This document shows, one piece after another, positions 38,681-50,900 of a stretch of 64,000 nt of DNA; position 1 is the stretch's first letter, and the number at the start of each line of letters is the position of its first letter. The translations under genes and the position numbers were made by a program. Origin of the DNA: Anseranas semipalmata. Lineage: Eukaryota; Chordata; Aves; Anseriformes; Anseranatidae. A model generated the notes under the pieces. That model worked only from the letters and a program-made list of their open reading frames with translations. It was not told the DNA's origin and made no database searches. Where the stretch lies: the NCBI GenBank assembly GCA_013399115.1, contig VXAA01005176.1, positions 603,489 to 667,488 of the forward strand, in the 5' to 3' direction.

Positions 38681-39888
38681 CCAAATGGATATTGATATAG
38701 CAAATACAGGATATTCCACTCTTGCATTAGCTTAACTTCAGGCTAATCTTAGAAGATAACATTTGTTAAGTATTTCTTAAATAACCAGATAGAAAAGGTC
38801 CTGCAAGGTCAGAATAGTCTATGAGTTCAGTACAGTTTTGATGGAAAACTACTGGGAATGATCATCTAACAACCCTGGGCTATAAATATTATTATTAACA
38901 TACTGATTATATCTTTTTTCTGTGCTGCTTTTTTTTCATAGGAGATAGACAGAGATGGTGCCAACTGCTCTGAGTAGCTGGCAGAAACAGAGAGCTGGAT
39001 GAAAACCAGCTGGTTGCAGATCAGACTGGAAAGATAGATGTGATTCAGGAGAAGTATTTTAGGAACAAAATATTGCACCAAACTGTTCCTGAAATGTTTT
39101 TGCATTAGACTCAAACTTCAGTGGGATTCATAGATCTATTTGGGGTCAGCTTTCCAGAGAAAAAGGAAACATTGCAGATCTTACATATTTTCTCTTATGG
39201 ATAACTACACTCAGAATAATTCTATTTCCTTCTCTGTAATCTGTAATCACAGAAGTCCCAGGATGTCTACAGCAGAGGAAAAAATGCTAGAGCTGAGCAC
39301 CACGATGACATTACTCTTCACAGTGAATATCAGGGTGCAAGATGAGTGAAGGCAAGTAAGAGCCAAAAAGAACAGGGACCAAAACTGAAAGCATTACTCT
39401 AATTATCAACAATTTATCAGTTCAGATGTGACAAAGCAAACAAAAGAGATTAAGAAAGGAGAAGTTTTAGGTGTTATGAGAGTAACGTTTTTTTAAAGTA
39501 AATCATGGAGGACAGATGGTAAGGTTGTAAAAGATGTGTTTTCTATGAGCTAAAGTCAGTAGCATTAGAAGTGTAAAGTGGCATGAATTTAGTAAGTAAG
39601 AGAGCTATTTATTATAAAAACTAACAATGCATGCACTTGAAATTCATTGGTATTTCTTTAGAGCAATCTTGGCAAATAGTGAAAGAAATACATAGGATAC
39701 TATCAGCCTTTTGGTGTAATTTCCTTCTGCTTCCCAGAAACAATAAAATAATATACAGGAGTTCTTTCACTGTCCTCGGTGCAGTGACATTTTACAAAAG
39801 GTAAAGCAATGCTGCACCTACTGACTTCCCTTGTCTATTTACAAGAGGAAATGTCATCAAGCATTTAAAATGTCACTACCTGCTGGGG

Positions 39889-39896
39889 TGACGTCA
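39889..39896. promoter_or_regulatory. Full CRE octamer TGACGTCA
   Basis: A canonical CREB/ATF octamer lies inside the 12-bp palindrome GGTGACGTCACC (39887-39898) and keeps its CpG in a CpG-poor region. No promoter or transcription start is visible nearby, so it would have to be a distal element or a chance match. Confidence 0.35.
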
Positions 39897-41599
39897 CCAA
39901 CGCCTGTCATGGAAATGTTCCTTCCTCTTCAAATGCTGATGTTTTGAGCAATAAACCATAATCTGCTTAAGGAGATCTTGCTTTGGTAGGCAAATGGCAG
40001 CGTGCATAATACCTACAAAATGAACGAAGGAGCAAACACATTTCCCAGGACTGAAGACATTTTTCAAAGAGCACAGACATATGTTCGCTAACATTGCTTG
40101 CCTCTTAAGCCAATTATTACTGCAATACAAAGAGGTGCTGTGTCTGCTACTTAAGCCATCTTGTTACAGTCCTTTAAAAAGTGTCATGTACACAGAGAAG
40201 CATATTTGTAATCTTTATACTAAGTACACTTCACTTTAATTGCATCACCTCACAAAATTATACAAACAAGACTTTTGTATTTGTGCTAGAGATTTTCTCA
40301 AGCTGTAGAACTGGGATTTGCTTGTGAATTTCACAGTGTACTGTTAGGGAGCTTAGAATCCATGGCTTTAGTTTATTTATTTACTATTTGGTGCAAAATA
40401 AGACAAAATTCATAAAATCTGAGATTCATTTCTGTCATCAAATTTCTCCTGGATTCAAATCCTGATGTTTATTTCTTGCCTGTACTCAGACTTTATCCTG
40501 GTTCCTAGTAAGCCAAAAATCAGAAACCTAACTAGTTCTCAGAAAGAAATGAGTTTGATACATATTGCCTATTTACTTTCTTCATTATCAGATCTTCCAA
40601 TAAGCATATTGGAATACGGCAGCAGAAGGTAGCTAAACAAAAAATAAAATTCATTTCCTTTTCCATTAGTTTGTTTTATCCAAGAGCAGCATACATTGAT
40701 TCTTGCAGCTTAAGAACTTGCATGCATATGCATAAAACACAAAGTGAATCCCATAAACCAACTCTATAGTGAGATGATTAAAAAATCCAGTTACATTTTA
40801 TTAAATTTGCATGTTTTTTTTATACTAGTTCTATTTATAATTAAAACTTAAATAAGAAATTACAGCACAAAGCTGGTTGTCTTAGTTATTCTAACCTGCA
40901 ATTGCTGGTCTTACCACCATTGTTATGGCAGTAAGCCTCAGAGGCCTTTTGAACACTCAGGACCTACTATGCAAAACCATAGGGAAAACAGTAACGAACT
41001 GGCATACATGGAATCTTTTTTCCTGCCAAACCTTTTAACTAAGAATTCCAAAATGATTTATGTAGCAAAGGCTTTTTAGATCCATACGTGTTTGCAAATA
41101 TTCTGACATCATTTTTAAGTATGATAAGGCCCAACCAAGAGACAGACCAGTAAAGTTACTAATTATTGTGATAAGGAATGTCTTAAAGCCTGTCAAGCAT
41201 CCAGCTACTGCAGAAGAATCACAAAGCATGCTTAATCATCTGTGCTTCCCCATGAGATTTATCTGTAGCAACTAACCAATAAAAATATCAGAGATATGGG
41301 ATACCCTAAGTGGAGGTGATAGGAAGAATATCTTAATCTACACCGCAAGATAGTACCTCTGTAGGAGCGTTAAAACATCTGCAGAATTTTGTAATCTGGT
41401 TCAAAACCAAACAGGAGATTTACCCTCACCATTAATAGTGGTGATCACTTCTGCATGTCAGCAACAAAAAACAACAGTTTCTTCAGCCTAGGAGTGAAAA
41501 TGCTATCACACCTGTAGGTGCAGCTTCTTTGTGGAACATGGGGAAATGTCCTGTTGATAGATACTAGTCTAAGATCCTTAACCCCCAAAAGACCCCAGG

Positions 41600-41779
41600 G
41601 ACGTAGTCACGGCACCAAACCTATCGGAGTTTAAGAAGCGCTTGGACTGTGCTCTTAGTCATATGGTCTGAATTTTTGGGCAGACCTATGTAGTGCCAGG
41701 AGTTGGACTCGATGATCCTTATGGGTCCCTTCCAACTCGGGATATTCTATCATTTTATGATTCTATGATTCTATGATTT
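41600..41779 (+). mobile_element. CR1 LINE 3' end, sense
   Basis: Sense-strand CR1 3' region: a GAGTTTAAGAAGCGCTTGGA block, a GGAGTTGGACTCGATGATCC block, a CCCTTCCAACTCGG block, then about three degenerate ATTCTATG octamers at 41745-41779. The octamer tail fixes the true 3' end. The upstream boundary near 41600 is a 5' truncation. The sequence differs from the copies at 6017 and 23026, which suggests another CR1 subfamily. Confidence 0.95.
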
Positions 41780-41929
41780 AAAAACAGACACTGACCATCT
41801 CAATCACACCAAGATAGCAGTTTGGGCACTGCTGTGTGAACACGTTTATGAAACTTCTCAGGTGAAAATGTTGGTTTCCATGAGCCTGGAAAAGAAAAAA
41901 GGTGCAAGTGAGAGACAATTTCTGCTCAC

Positions 41930-42003
41930 ATTCAGCTTACCCAAGGTCATTCAGTAAGTCAGTGACAGGACTGAGTGCAGATATGCCTCAGCCTTACATG
42001 CTT
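41930..42003 (-). mobile_element. Possible MIR-type SINE relic, antisense
   Basis: AGCTTACCCAAGGTCATTCA followed by GTCAGTGACAGGACTGAGTG resembles the reverse complement of the MIR core (roughly cttgcccaaggtcacacagctagtaagtggcagagc). It is short and diverged, so this is a moderate call. Confidence 0.5.
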
Positions 42004-45000
42004 TAAATATCAGATAGAGACAATTCCTTAACTTTCTCAGATTTCCATAGAGATTTCCAGGCCAACAAGATTCACTTGAGTGCAGACGAGTTGAGAGCCT
42101 GTGAACAGCTTATCTGAATCTCCTAAGTTCCTCAAGATTTCCTATCACAGGACTACAAATTCATTTTTAGTAGCTGTCCAACTTTTAATGTGAGTCATAA
42201 ACCTCAAGTCAAACCAAGTTTATAAAACTATCACATAAAGCTCAGATTCTGTCTTCTAAATGACTCCATTAGCATCAATGAGTAGGATGCATTTTGTGGA
42301 GATACGGTTATACACAATTTAAAATTCATCTGAACATTCCAAAGTTAAATAAAAAAAAGCTGTCCCCTGGAGATTAAGTGAGGAACCATATTCCTATTAC
42401 TTGCTTCAGCTATATCTTTACTCATTTTTTAGAACATTTTTGCCACTCCTGCTATTTATAATGAATGCTTATTAGTGTCTCAGTTCAAACTAATATAAGG
42501 ATGCAAGTACCCTGTCCCAGTAATACTGCCCACTTTATCAGCTGAAACAGCATTCTATTTGTGTTATTAAAATAATAAGATTCCATCTACACAATTAGTG
42601 CAAACAGCAGAGGTTCACTTACAGAGGTCATGGAAAAAAAAATCTTCTGTCAATGTGGAGACAAACTCAACGCTCTCAAAACCTTCTTATAGCTTATTTT
42701 AAATATTATAATGGTCTTTTCAATGACTTCTGTGCAACTGAAATACTTTATATCATAGAAAATACAGAATATATGACCTATCTGCTTGCAAAAATTAATG
42801 AAATAAAAGGTTACATTCTGAAAAAGATCCATGTGTTAAGGTCAACTTTTAGACTACAAATAAATGACCTGAAGATTTTGCAGATATGAAAAAAAAAAAA
42901 AAAAGAAGAAGAAGAAAAAGAAGAATTATTATTGCAGTAGCTTTCAGGTTAGTTTTCCTTTAAAGAAAATTTTAGAAAACTAGACAAAACACCACTTACA
43001 ACTTTCAAATATTTATTTTTTACTGTAGGAATTATATATTTATTCACTTTGAACCAAATTAATTAGGAAAAAAAGTGAAACCACTTGCACAGTTCTAGCT
43101 AAAAAGTTTTCAAATTCAAACCAAAGATACATCTTCTGAAAGTTTCTGAGCCATTCAGTGTAAAATGGATTACTGTTGGCCTTAGTAATTAAGAAATCAT
43201 TACAGCTGTATCTGTATTATGGTTCCTGGTCTGGCTGTTGCAACCTGGATGAACCCCAGTTCCCCTCAGGTAAAGATCCAAGCACATGTCCCTCTGTCTC
43301 ACCGCTTCCATAAGAAGAGTTCCTCAAAAACTTACCATGTCCTCCAGTCTGAGCAGTTAGTAGGCCAGACACAGGGTGTATTGGAAGGTCATCTGTCCTG
43401 AAATATAGCCCTAGTCAGAAAGAATTCAGAATACATAATTAAAAATTCATGGTATTAAGCAAATACTTTTATTTCAGCTACCTTATTTTCTTCTGGATAA
43501 TTGCTTTCACATTTGCTTGTAATTTGACATCACTGAGCGAACGTTTGATAAAAACATAACTAGCTGTCTCTTGCAACTCTTGAAAGGAATGAGCTGGCTG
43601 GAAATGACTGAGTCATAACTGATTCTAAATCATTCTCTCTGGTAGGACATAGTAATATGCAGAATATCTGAGAGAAGGAATGGAAGTACTTCTGGAAGTA
43701 CTGCTTCACAAATCATACTTGTTTAGAATATACAGCATGAAAAATTTGTGGCTTTAAGTCTCCTTGATCAACACCCTCCGTTGGGTACACAGATCTTCCA
43801 CGTGCAGTTGGCTAGATTTTGCATTTGGCACTGCTTCGTGGTTTCTTGGGCAGGGTGTTCTGTTTTCAATTCTTCCCTGAAAGACAAACCCCAAACAGGA
43901 TGTTCAATTTTTCAGCCATGTGAACATCCACTTTGAAGAGTTCTTTCTGACATCCTGCTTCTGTCTTCCCTTTCTCCCCTGTTGCTACTTTATCACACAG
44001 GCTAGGCTGTACACGAAGTGCCTGAGGGATCATAGCGAAGTTACAAAACAAACAAATGTCCTCCACACCCAGTTGCATCCTGCCCATTACAGTACAGCAC
44101 GGCTAGGTGAAGGTTTTAGAAGAACTGAAGGAGTAACTTCATTTTATCTTCATGCTCTGTTTTTTCTTTTGGGGACTGGGGAAGAGCAGCCCACACATAC
44201 ACAGGTTCACCAGCCCTGTGATACCAAGTTCTGCAAGTGTGAATCAAGCGAAAACTAGTACATTTTCAAGATCATCCAAAGGAAGGAATTTATGAAGTAA
44301 ATCAGCCTTCCACACACAAATAAAACACTGCTGATCTTTAGCACCTCCCATTTAATAGTCTTAAAGCTTATTACAAATGTTAATAAGCCAAGCCTCATAA
44401 TATACAGCAATATTAATAGTATTTTTCTTGCCTTAAAAATGGTAAAAATGAACATTGTAGCCAGCACTCTGATTTTCATAACGTGCCTGTTCATGCATTC
44501 ATACAGTTTGTGGATATAATTACAACAACTGTATGTTTCTGTTGGCCTGTTATATGCATAACTAGCTATTTGCATCTGCAAATATCTCATTTATGTGTAT
44601 GGTCACTGTTATGTCTATGTGCATAAATTAGGTATGCAATTGCACACATCATAATGTTCATATATTTATGAGGAAGAAACCTCTGTAAGCTAAGCCATAC
44701 ATCCTGCCATGTCAACTTTGTGGCAGAATTGGGAATACAACACAAATTGTCAGACTCCCAAGCCTGTAGTTTAATCACAAAGCCTCACATACTAGAAGAG
44801 GAATGAGAGATGTAAGCAAGATGAAGGAAACAGCCCACTCGCTTCAGCTCGGTGAGGATAATGGTGATCCACCGCAGACTCCTTTTTGACTTCATTAAAT
44901 TGTTAGTTAAGGGACAAGCACTGTTGTTCCAGACAACAGATCACTCCAGCTACTGGCACCTTGTGAAATAATCCTGTGGGTCTAGTGGAGTAGCAGATAT

Positions 45001-47931
45001 TCAACACCAATCTTCGCAAAGATTGACAAAGATGCCCCTTTCTTAATTCAGTTATCTAATTTGCAATCAATTAAATCAGAGGATTTTTGAAGTTACTGGA
45101 CACCTTCCAAACACTTCCCCCCAGTGACTGAGATTTTTACTTTAATCTTCTAGGAAACATAAAATAAGCCAGAAATTATTTTTGTTGAAGAAAACAAGTG
45201 ATTAATTTCTTGAGATATTTGAAGTAACAATTAATGCAGAACCGTAACAGAAAGTGCACAGCTATAGGGTAAAAAGCAGTAGCAAAGTGAGAAAAAAAGT
45301 AGGAGTGTGTCTGGAGAAACTAGATTGTGTTTATTGAGAAGGACTACCAGCCTGTGAAGTCACATTAAAACTAATTCAAAACATCCGAACACAAAAAAAA
45401 ATGACAGAGGATGAAGAAATGGAAGAAAACAACAATTCAGTTTTCTCTGGGGGCATAAGAAAGCACACATGAGAGCAGAAAGGCAACAGAATTCACAAAC
45501 CTTTGGAAAAGGCATGGATCAGGAGCTATAAAGGTTTTCCTCCTGTGCGACTCTTGGCAAGTCACAGCAGAATTCAAACAGTGTTTTGGCGTCTAGAGCA
45601 CGACTTGATGGCAGGAGCTGAAGCCCAGATTTGCAGCATAAAATCTTTCCCTTTAATAAATATGCTTCACTGTACAGATCCAACTTAGTAGGTAACTCTT
45701 TCTTCATATAAAATTCATTACTATTGTTCTATTTCCTGAGAATGTGACAAATTATTTCAATTCAAAGCAGCTAATCGTGTATGTACATCACAGTTTCAGT
45801 ATTTTCTCATGTAATTAGATTAAGCTTTCTTAAAATCAAGTCCCTTAAAGGTCCCCAGGTTGTAGATATTTAAGTATTGGTTTCTACACAAAATGCAGCA
45901 GATGTCACACATCTATTTCCCCAAAGAAGACCTCTAATCTCTCTTGAATGCAAGATTCCTGGCACAAAAGGAGAATAGCACGAAGGGACGTAACTACAGG
46001 TAACATTCAGTTATTTGGATAGAAAGGGAATCTTAAATTCTGCCTCTTCCTTCCCAGAGTGGCTGTATATTTTTATTTTGAACTGTCAGTGGAAAAAGAA
46101 AGGAAATAATCCAGAGTGCAAGGACCAGAGCTCAAAAGTTATTCCACCTCTCTGGAGGCAGGTTACAAAATACACCTGTGGCTAGCGCTGGTGTCACTGG
46201 TGGTTATGATTACCCACTAGAAAGGGATCGTTTTTAATACCTGGAACAGATAGCAGGTATGTCACTACCTGTACATCTCAAGAGTGTGCACGTTTCATGT
46301 CCTCTCACCCCCCACGGCAATCTCTCCTGCTTCTTACCATTGCTGTCATCTACCAGGAACTGGTGAGATCCTGCAGCCTTATTCTGCTTGAAATAAATTC
46401 CAGCTGCCAAAATACTATTCCAGGTTGAGTTTTGACTGCATTGTTGCCAACAACAACGTGCTTATTCCTCTCTCTCATATATTATCTCTCAATAAAATAT
46501 CCTTTCTGACAGCAGTTAAGGACACTAAAGTTGGCCTTTCTCCATGGACGTTCCCTAGATTACCTATATCAAACAAATCAGATACCCTTTTGTATGAGTG
46601 TATGAGCAAGTAGGTGACCCCATTTACAAATCTTCATTAAATGGTTCCATCATTTTTTACATTATTTTAAAGTCATTAACATATTGGGTCAAATTATGAT
46701 CTCAATTACAGAGGAGTAAATTTGGGGTAATTACATAGGCTCAGAATATGAGCAAAATCTGGTGCAAAATAATTAGAACATTTCAGTTGCTCTTGGTGAA
46801 ACTTCATTAGTGGAATAATATAAATTAATAAAGACCACCAAAATCGAAGTTGTCAGAAAATTCACTGAAAATGAAGTCTCAGGTTGCACTGTTAACAGGA
46901 AATGTATCAAGTAAAGTAGACAAACGAAGCCCCAAGGTCTTGGTAATCAGTGTTAGAGCTACTTATGATCTTCACCCCTTTTGGTGGGAACACAACTAAT
47001 CCACTTGATAAACTGAGCACCAATGACCTTCGTTAAAAATTCATTGAAACTTCACTGAGTAAATGATAACTATTAACCTTAAATTATGTGGACACATAAT
47101 TGTCTAGACTGGATTCTCTGCATACCTATTACAGGGGCACAACCTGTCTCCCCACCACCCTTCCCCCCCCACACTCACATTAGCGAATGTTTACTCTAAA
47201 TGCAATTACAGACAAAAATACATTAAACAAACTTTTTGCTGTTGAAAAAAATCAATACCCTGTGAGCTAGGAAATACCAGAATTAAAAGTGCACATAAAC
47301 ATATACCTCTGTCTACTAAAACATGCATGTGATTTCAGGTTCAGGCTTCACTTGCATTCTCCCATGGGTACCCAGTCACTCAGCACAGAGGATGGGTGAT
47401 GTACACATAAGGAGAAGCTCTTTCATTGTCTTGCTTTCTATTCAGTGTTGCTTGTGACACCCTGCACTATTACAGATATGAGGATAGTAAAATTAAGTCC
47501 TGACTTCTATAGTATTTGACTGCTTCATCAACACAACAGTGTGTGTTTCTTCCAACCTTTTTTTTTAATGCTATAGAGGAACTGGAATTTCTATCCTATA
47601 AGAAGTTTGCATGTCTGGAAAAAGGAATTTTCTCCTCAAAACATGGTCAAACTTTGACATTCTCAACACAGGGAAATGGTTATAGAACGCAAACTTTTAA
47701 ACATGTCTGGATAACGCCACAGTTTCAGACCGCCCTGAGGAAGAGGCTGATGCATCCTGTTCTCACACATATGCTCAGAGACTTCAACAGCTGGACCCAG
47801 CTTCTGGGACTGCTGGAGGAGACAGCCACTAGCTCCAGTAGCCTTCTTACCTACCCCAGGGAAATCTGAAGGGGTTTGCTGGTTTATTTATTTTTAAATA
47901 ACCTGAAGTGAAGGCCAGGGGACCCACAGGT
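42004..47931. other. Unique DNA, no gene recognised
   Basis: Includes an A/GAA tract at 42889-42926 preceded by AATAAA at 42859, a small direct repeat GGAAGTACT at 43682 and 43694, and open frames of up to 117 codons (44255-44590 minus, 43920-44258 plus, 47516-47869 plus) without recognisable products. A stretch at 46685-46740 weakly recalls an old DNA-transposon-like amniote repeat. Confidence 0.5.
42889..42926. repeat. A run and (GAA)n tract
   Basis: About 16 A are followed by GAAGAAGAAG-type units. AATAAA at 42859-42864 ends about 24 bases before the run. Confidence 0.9.
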
Positions 47932-47982
47932 TGCTCATTTGAGCAGCAGCCTACCTGGCAGGTAGCTGAGCTACCTGTGCAG
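47932..47982. repeat. Cluster of overlapping palindromes
   Basis: CAGGTAGCTGAGCTACCTG (47959-47977) has perfect 9-bp arms around one base. It overlaps CTACCTGGCAGGTAG (47951-47965), and TGCTCA/TGAGCA lies just upstream. The unit CTACCTG alternates in orientation three times, so competing hairpins are possible. Confidence 0.85.
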
Positions 47983-50900
47983 GAGACTGCTGTAGCTCTG
48001 TTGCGTCTCAGAGGAAGGCAGGGAGACAAGAAACACAGGGACGTGGGTTGGCAGAAGACCAGGCAGGCTTCATTTCCAATGTCCATTTTTACTTCAACAT
48101 CTTCCCATCACATATCTGCAGCTATTGACCAAGTTATCTTCGTTAAGCCAACTGGCACCTGCATAACAACTCAGAAAACAGCTTTAATCACTATAATCAC
48201 TTTTAAAATGAAGAACTGCTGGGCAAAGAGATTGAAGTAAAAATACTCTTTCATTACAGTGCCCCAGATGAGGGAACTAGACTCCATTCTTTCAGTATGT
48301 GTTACCAATTTATATCCATAGGTCGTAAGCACAGCTCTCGTGGATATCAGCTGTGCTTGCAAAAGCTCAGCAGTCCTTCCACACAGCTATCAGGTGTTCA
48401 AGGCAGGGAAAAACCTTTGTGTATGTGTCGGGCTTAGCATTTCCCAGCGAATCTGTGACAGATGAAAGGATGGCATCTAATTTCCCCAGCTGTTCTTGAG
48501 AGCACAATAGCAACAAAATAATTCAATTTTTTAAGGCAAAACAGAAGGCACAAATATAGCTCATTGAAAAAGACTGAAAAAGAAAAGACTGCCATTCCAT
48601 AACAAAGTTAAAAAAGGAAAAAATCCTTTTCAGGTCAACCCTTTCATTCCCTTCCTCCTGAGCTTGTTCCCCAGCCAAAATAAAAATAAGTTTTACTCAA
48701 CTCACAATAAATACATCCACAATTTTTAAAGGTGGTCTTTTTCAGCCCTTAAAATTGTTTAAAACAGATTCAAGCAAAATGCACTTCAGAAACGTCTGGT
48801 CAGCCACTCGGATGTTTAAAATTACTTTTTTTTTGTCTTATAATCATCATAAAATTTTCCAGGAATGACCTTGTGTACTTCAATCACCTGCTAACTGCAT
48901 TTTCTTGCAAAGCATCTCTTTTCTATCCTTACTCAAACATCCCCAATAATCCATAAACACCCCTTTGTCTTCACAGGTCCCTGTCTTACCGTGCATCTTT
49001 CTATTTTACAGCCAACAAAGCAGGGGTTTTAAAGACTGAAGTTCCCTCCATTTCACAGACCTACATATGTCCACCCTAAAAAGTTACTGAAATGAGGATC
49101 CTGTGGACATACACACAGCAGTTAAAATCATGGTTGCACCGGCAGTCTCGGTTGTGGTGTTTCCTAACTGTTGCTGGTTTGACTTAAATGAGCTCGGTGA
49201 CTTTTGAGCATGCTGTTTTTCAGCCGAGATGATTTAAATGTTGCTAAGTTATTTATGACTTAAAACAACACCTAATATAAAAATGAGCACCAGTAGTGAT
49301 CAGTGCTGGTCTTTATTGCTGTTGATCCAAACTACTATAAAGCCAGCTTCCACACAGTGTTTTTCTACTGTATTAGTGATTAAGTATAAGCATCCTGCCC
49401 CAGCTCAAATAAGAACAATGCATAACTGGAATTTCAATGAACATGAATTTTTTTGATCAGCCATAATAAGAAAGAAGCAAGACATTTTACGCAGGTAAAA
49501 ATACCAGGTGTGATGTTTTCCTTCTGTAGAAGAAATTTTAGTTCTTTGATTAGCAGTGCCAGCTCATCAATGTGTTTTTCCATCATACAGATATTGAAGA
49601 TTCTGATAAGCTTTTTGTATGTGTGTGTTTTTTTTTAAAGGAAAAGTGATAAAAAAGAATTATGAAGAATGCTCGTAGTATTGCATCAATCAATGCCACA
49701 GCTTAGAGGCACACAGGACAGAAAAAAAAACACTCTTACCCTCATTTTGGCTATACACTGCATTTCTTTGCATTTTTATGTAAATCATTATCCCAAAACA
49801 ACTTCACATCTTTCTTGAACAAACCCATCACAAACCTACAAGAGATGCATTTTCAGTTGTGAAATGAAAAATAAAAGTACTAAAGGCTGTAAAGAACTCT
49901 CTGCTTTAAGCAAGCACCTGCCCTTCAAAACCAATACACATCTAGGCAGGTAATACAGTTCTGAGGGGGGAAAGTAACACAGCCCTAAGCAAGGATACCG
50001 TTGAACTTGATTTTGCCAGAAATAGTGGGTGGCAATGTAATTTTGTTGGTGTTCCCGATCTTCTCATAATCCTTTGGTAGCACATTTTTCTCACCTGTCA
50101 CAGTAGAAACCTACCCTAACGTAAAGATTTTTAGATTAAAAAAATCATGTCTTTTGAGCATATGGCAGAATTGCTTTGTAACAAACTGTTTACCTCTCCT
50201 TCTGAATCAGAAAAAAAGCAGAGGGAGGGAATACTAACATCCTGAGTCAAAAAAAAAAAAAAGGTTTGCTTCAAAAGTCAGGTTTGATTTATCATGAATA
50301 CAATCTACCTTTTCTTCCTTCAGAGAATGTTTTACCTGTCTACATGAGACCACTGGAAATACTTGTTTCCTTATTTTTAATCCTGAAATTTAGAGTACGT
50401 TAAGTTATGCTTGGAATTGTCAAGACCAGATTCTTTTGGGAAAAGGCTTGAGTAAGAAGTAAGAAAAGGCAGACTACAGAGTACAGCTTTATATAGAATT
50501 CATAGTTGAGGTATTCCAAAGTGCTTTCAGAAAAATTTTGCTACCTTAATCATATAAATCCGGAGAAGCTTTCAGAGATGGCAACATGAGGTCAACAACT
50601 GCTCAAAATTAGTCCAACGTGCAAAAAGGTTCTTATAGGTTGCTAAAACCTAGAGATGGCACAGTATAAAAATTACAATTTTGAATTATGTTACATAGAG
50701 TGCCCATATATATAACTTGGAATTGAACCCTCAGCTTAAAATTAGGTCCTTAGGGGATTATTTGTTTACACTTTCTTATTCTTAAGGCTCAGTATAGCAC
50801 CCCACTGTTTTAAGAAACCTCATTCCCTCCAAGCCTCCAATCCAAAAGCTTTTCCAAAAAGTCATCAACATCAGATCATTTCAAATGATTTTGCAGGGAG

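Larger units (their letters stand above)
36572..41599. other. Unique DNA, candidate regulatory sequence
   Basis: No gene was recognised. Noteworthy pieces are a homeodomain-motif-rich block about 37300-37750 with a strong hairpin, a GC-rich block 38530-38680 and a CRE octamer at 39889. Short A tracts (for example 37871-37884) add nothing. Confidence 0.5.

Noticed and set aside
44255..44590. 111-codon minus-strand hydrophobic ORF
   Set aside because: The hydrophobicity follows from T/A-rich codons; there is no conserved membrane-protein pattern.
45525..45575. Possible MIR fragment around CTCTTGGCAAGTCAC
   Set aside because: Only one short block matches, and the flanking blocks are absent.
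46685..46740. Weak resemblance to an old amniote DNA-transposon-like repeat (GGGTCAAATTATGATCTCAA)
   Set aside because: Too short and diverged to call from memory; a repeat-library search would be needed. A similar weak match lies near 42245-42290.
47516..47869. 117-codon plus-strand ORF
   Set aside because: No recognisable domain or splice-site support; a chance frame is likelier.
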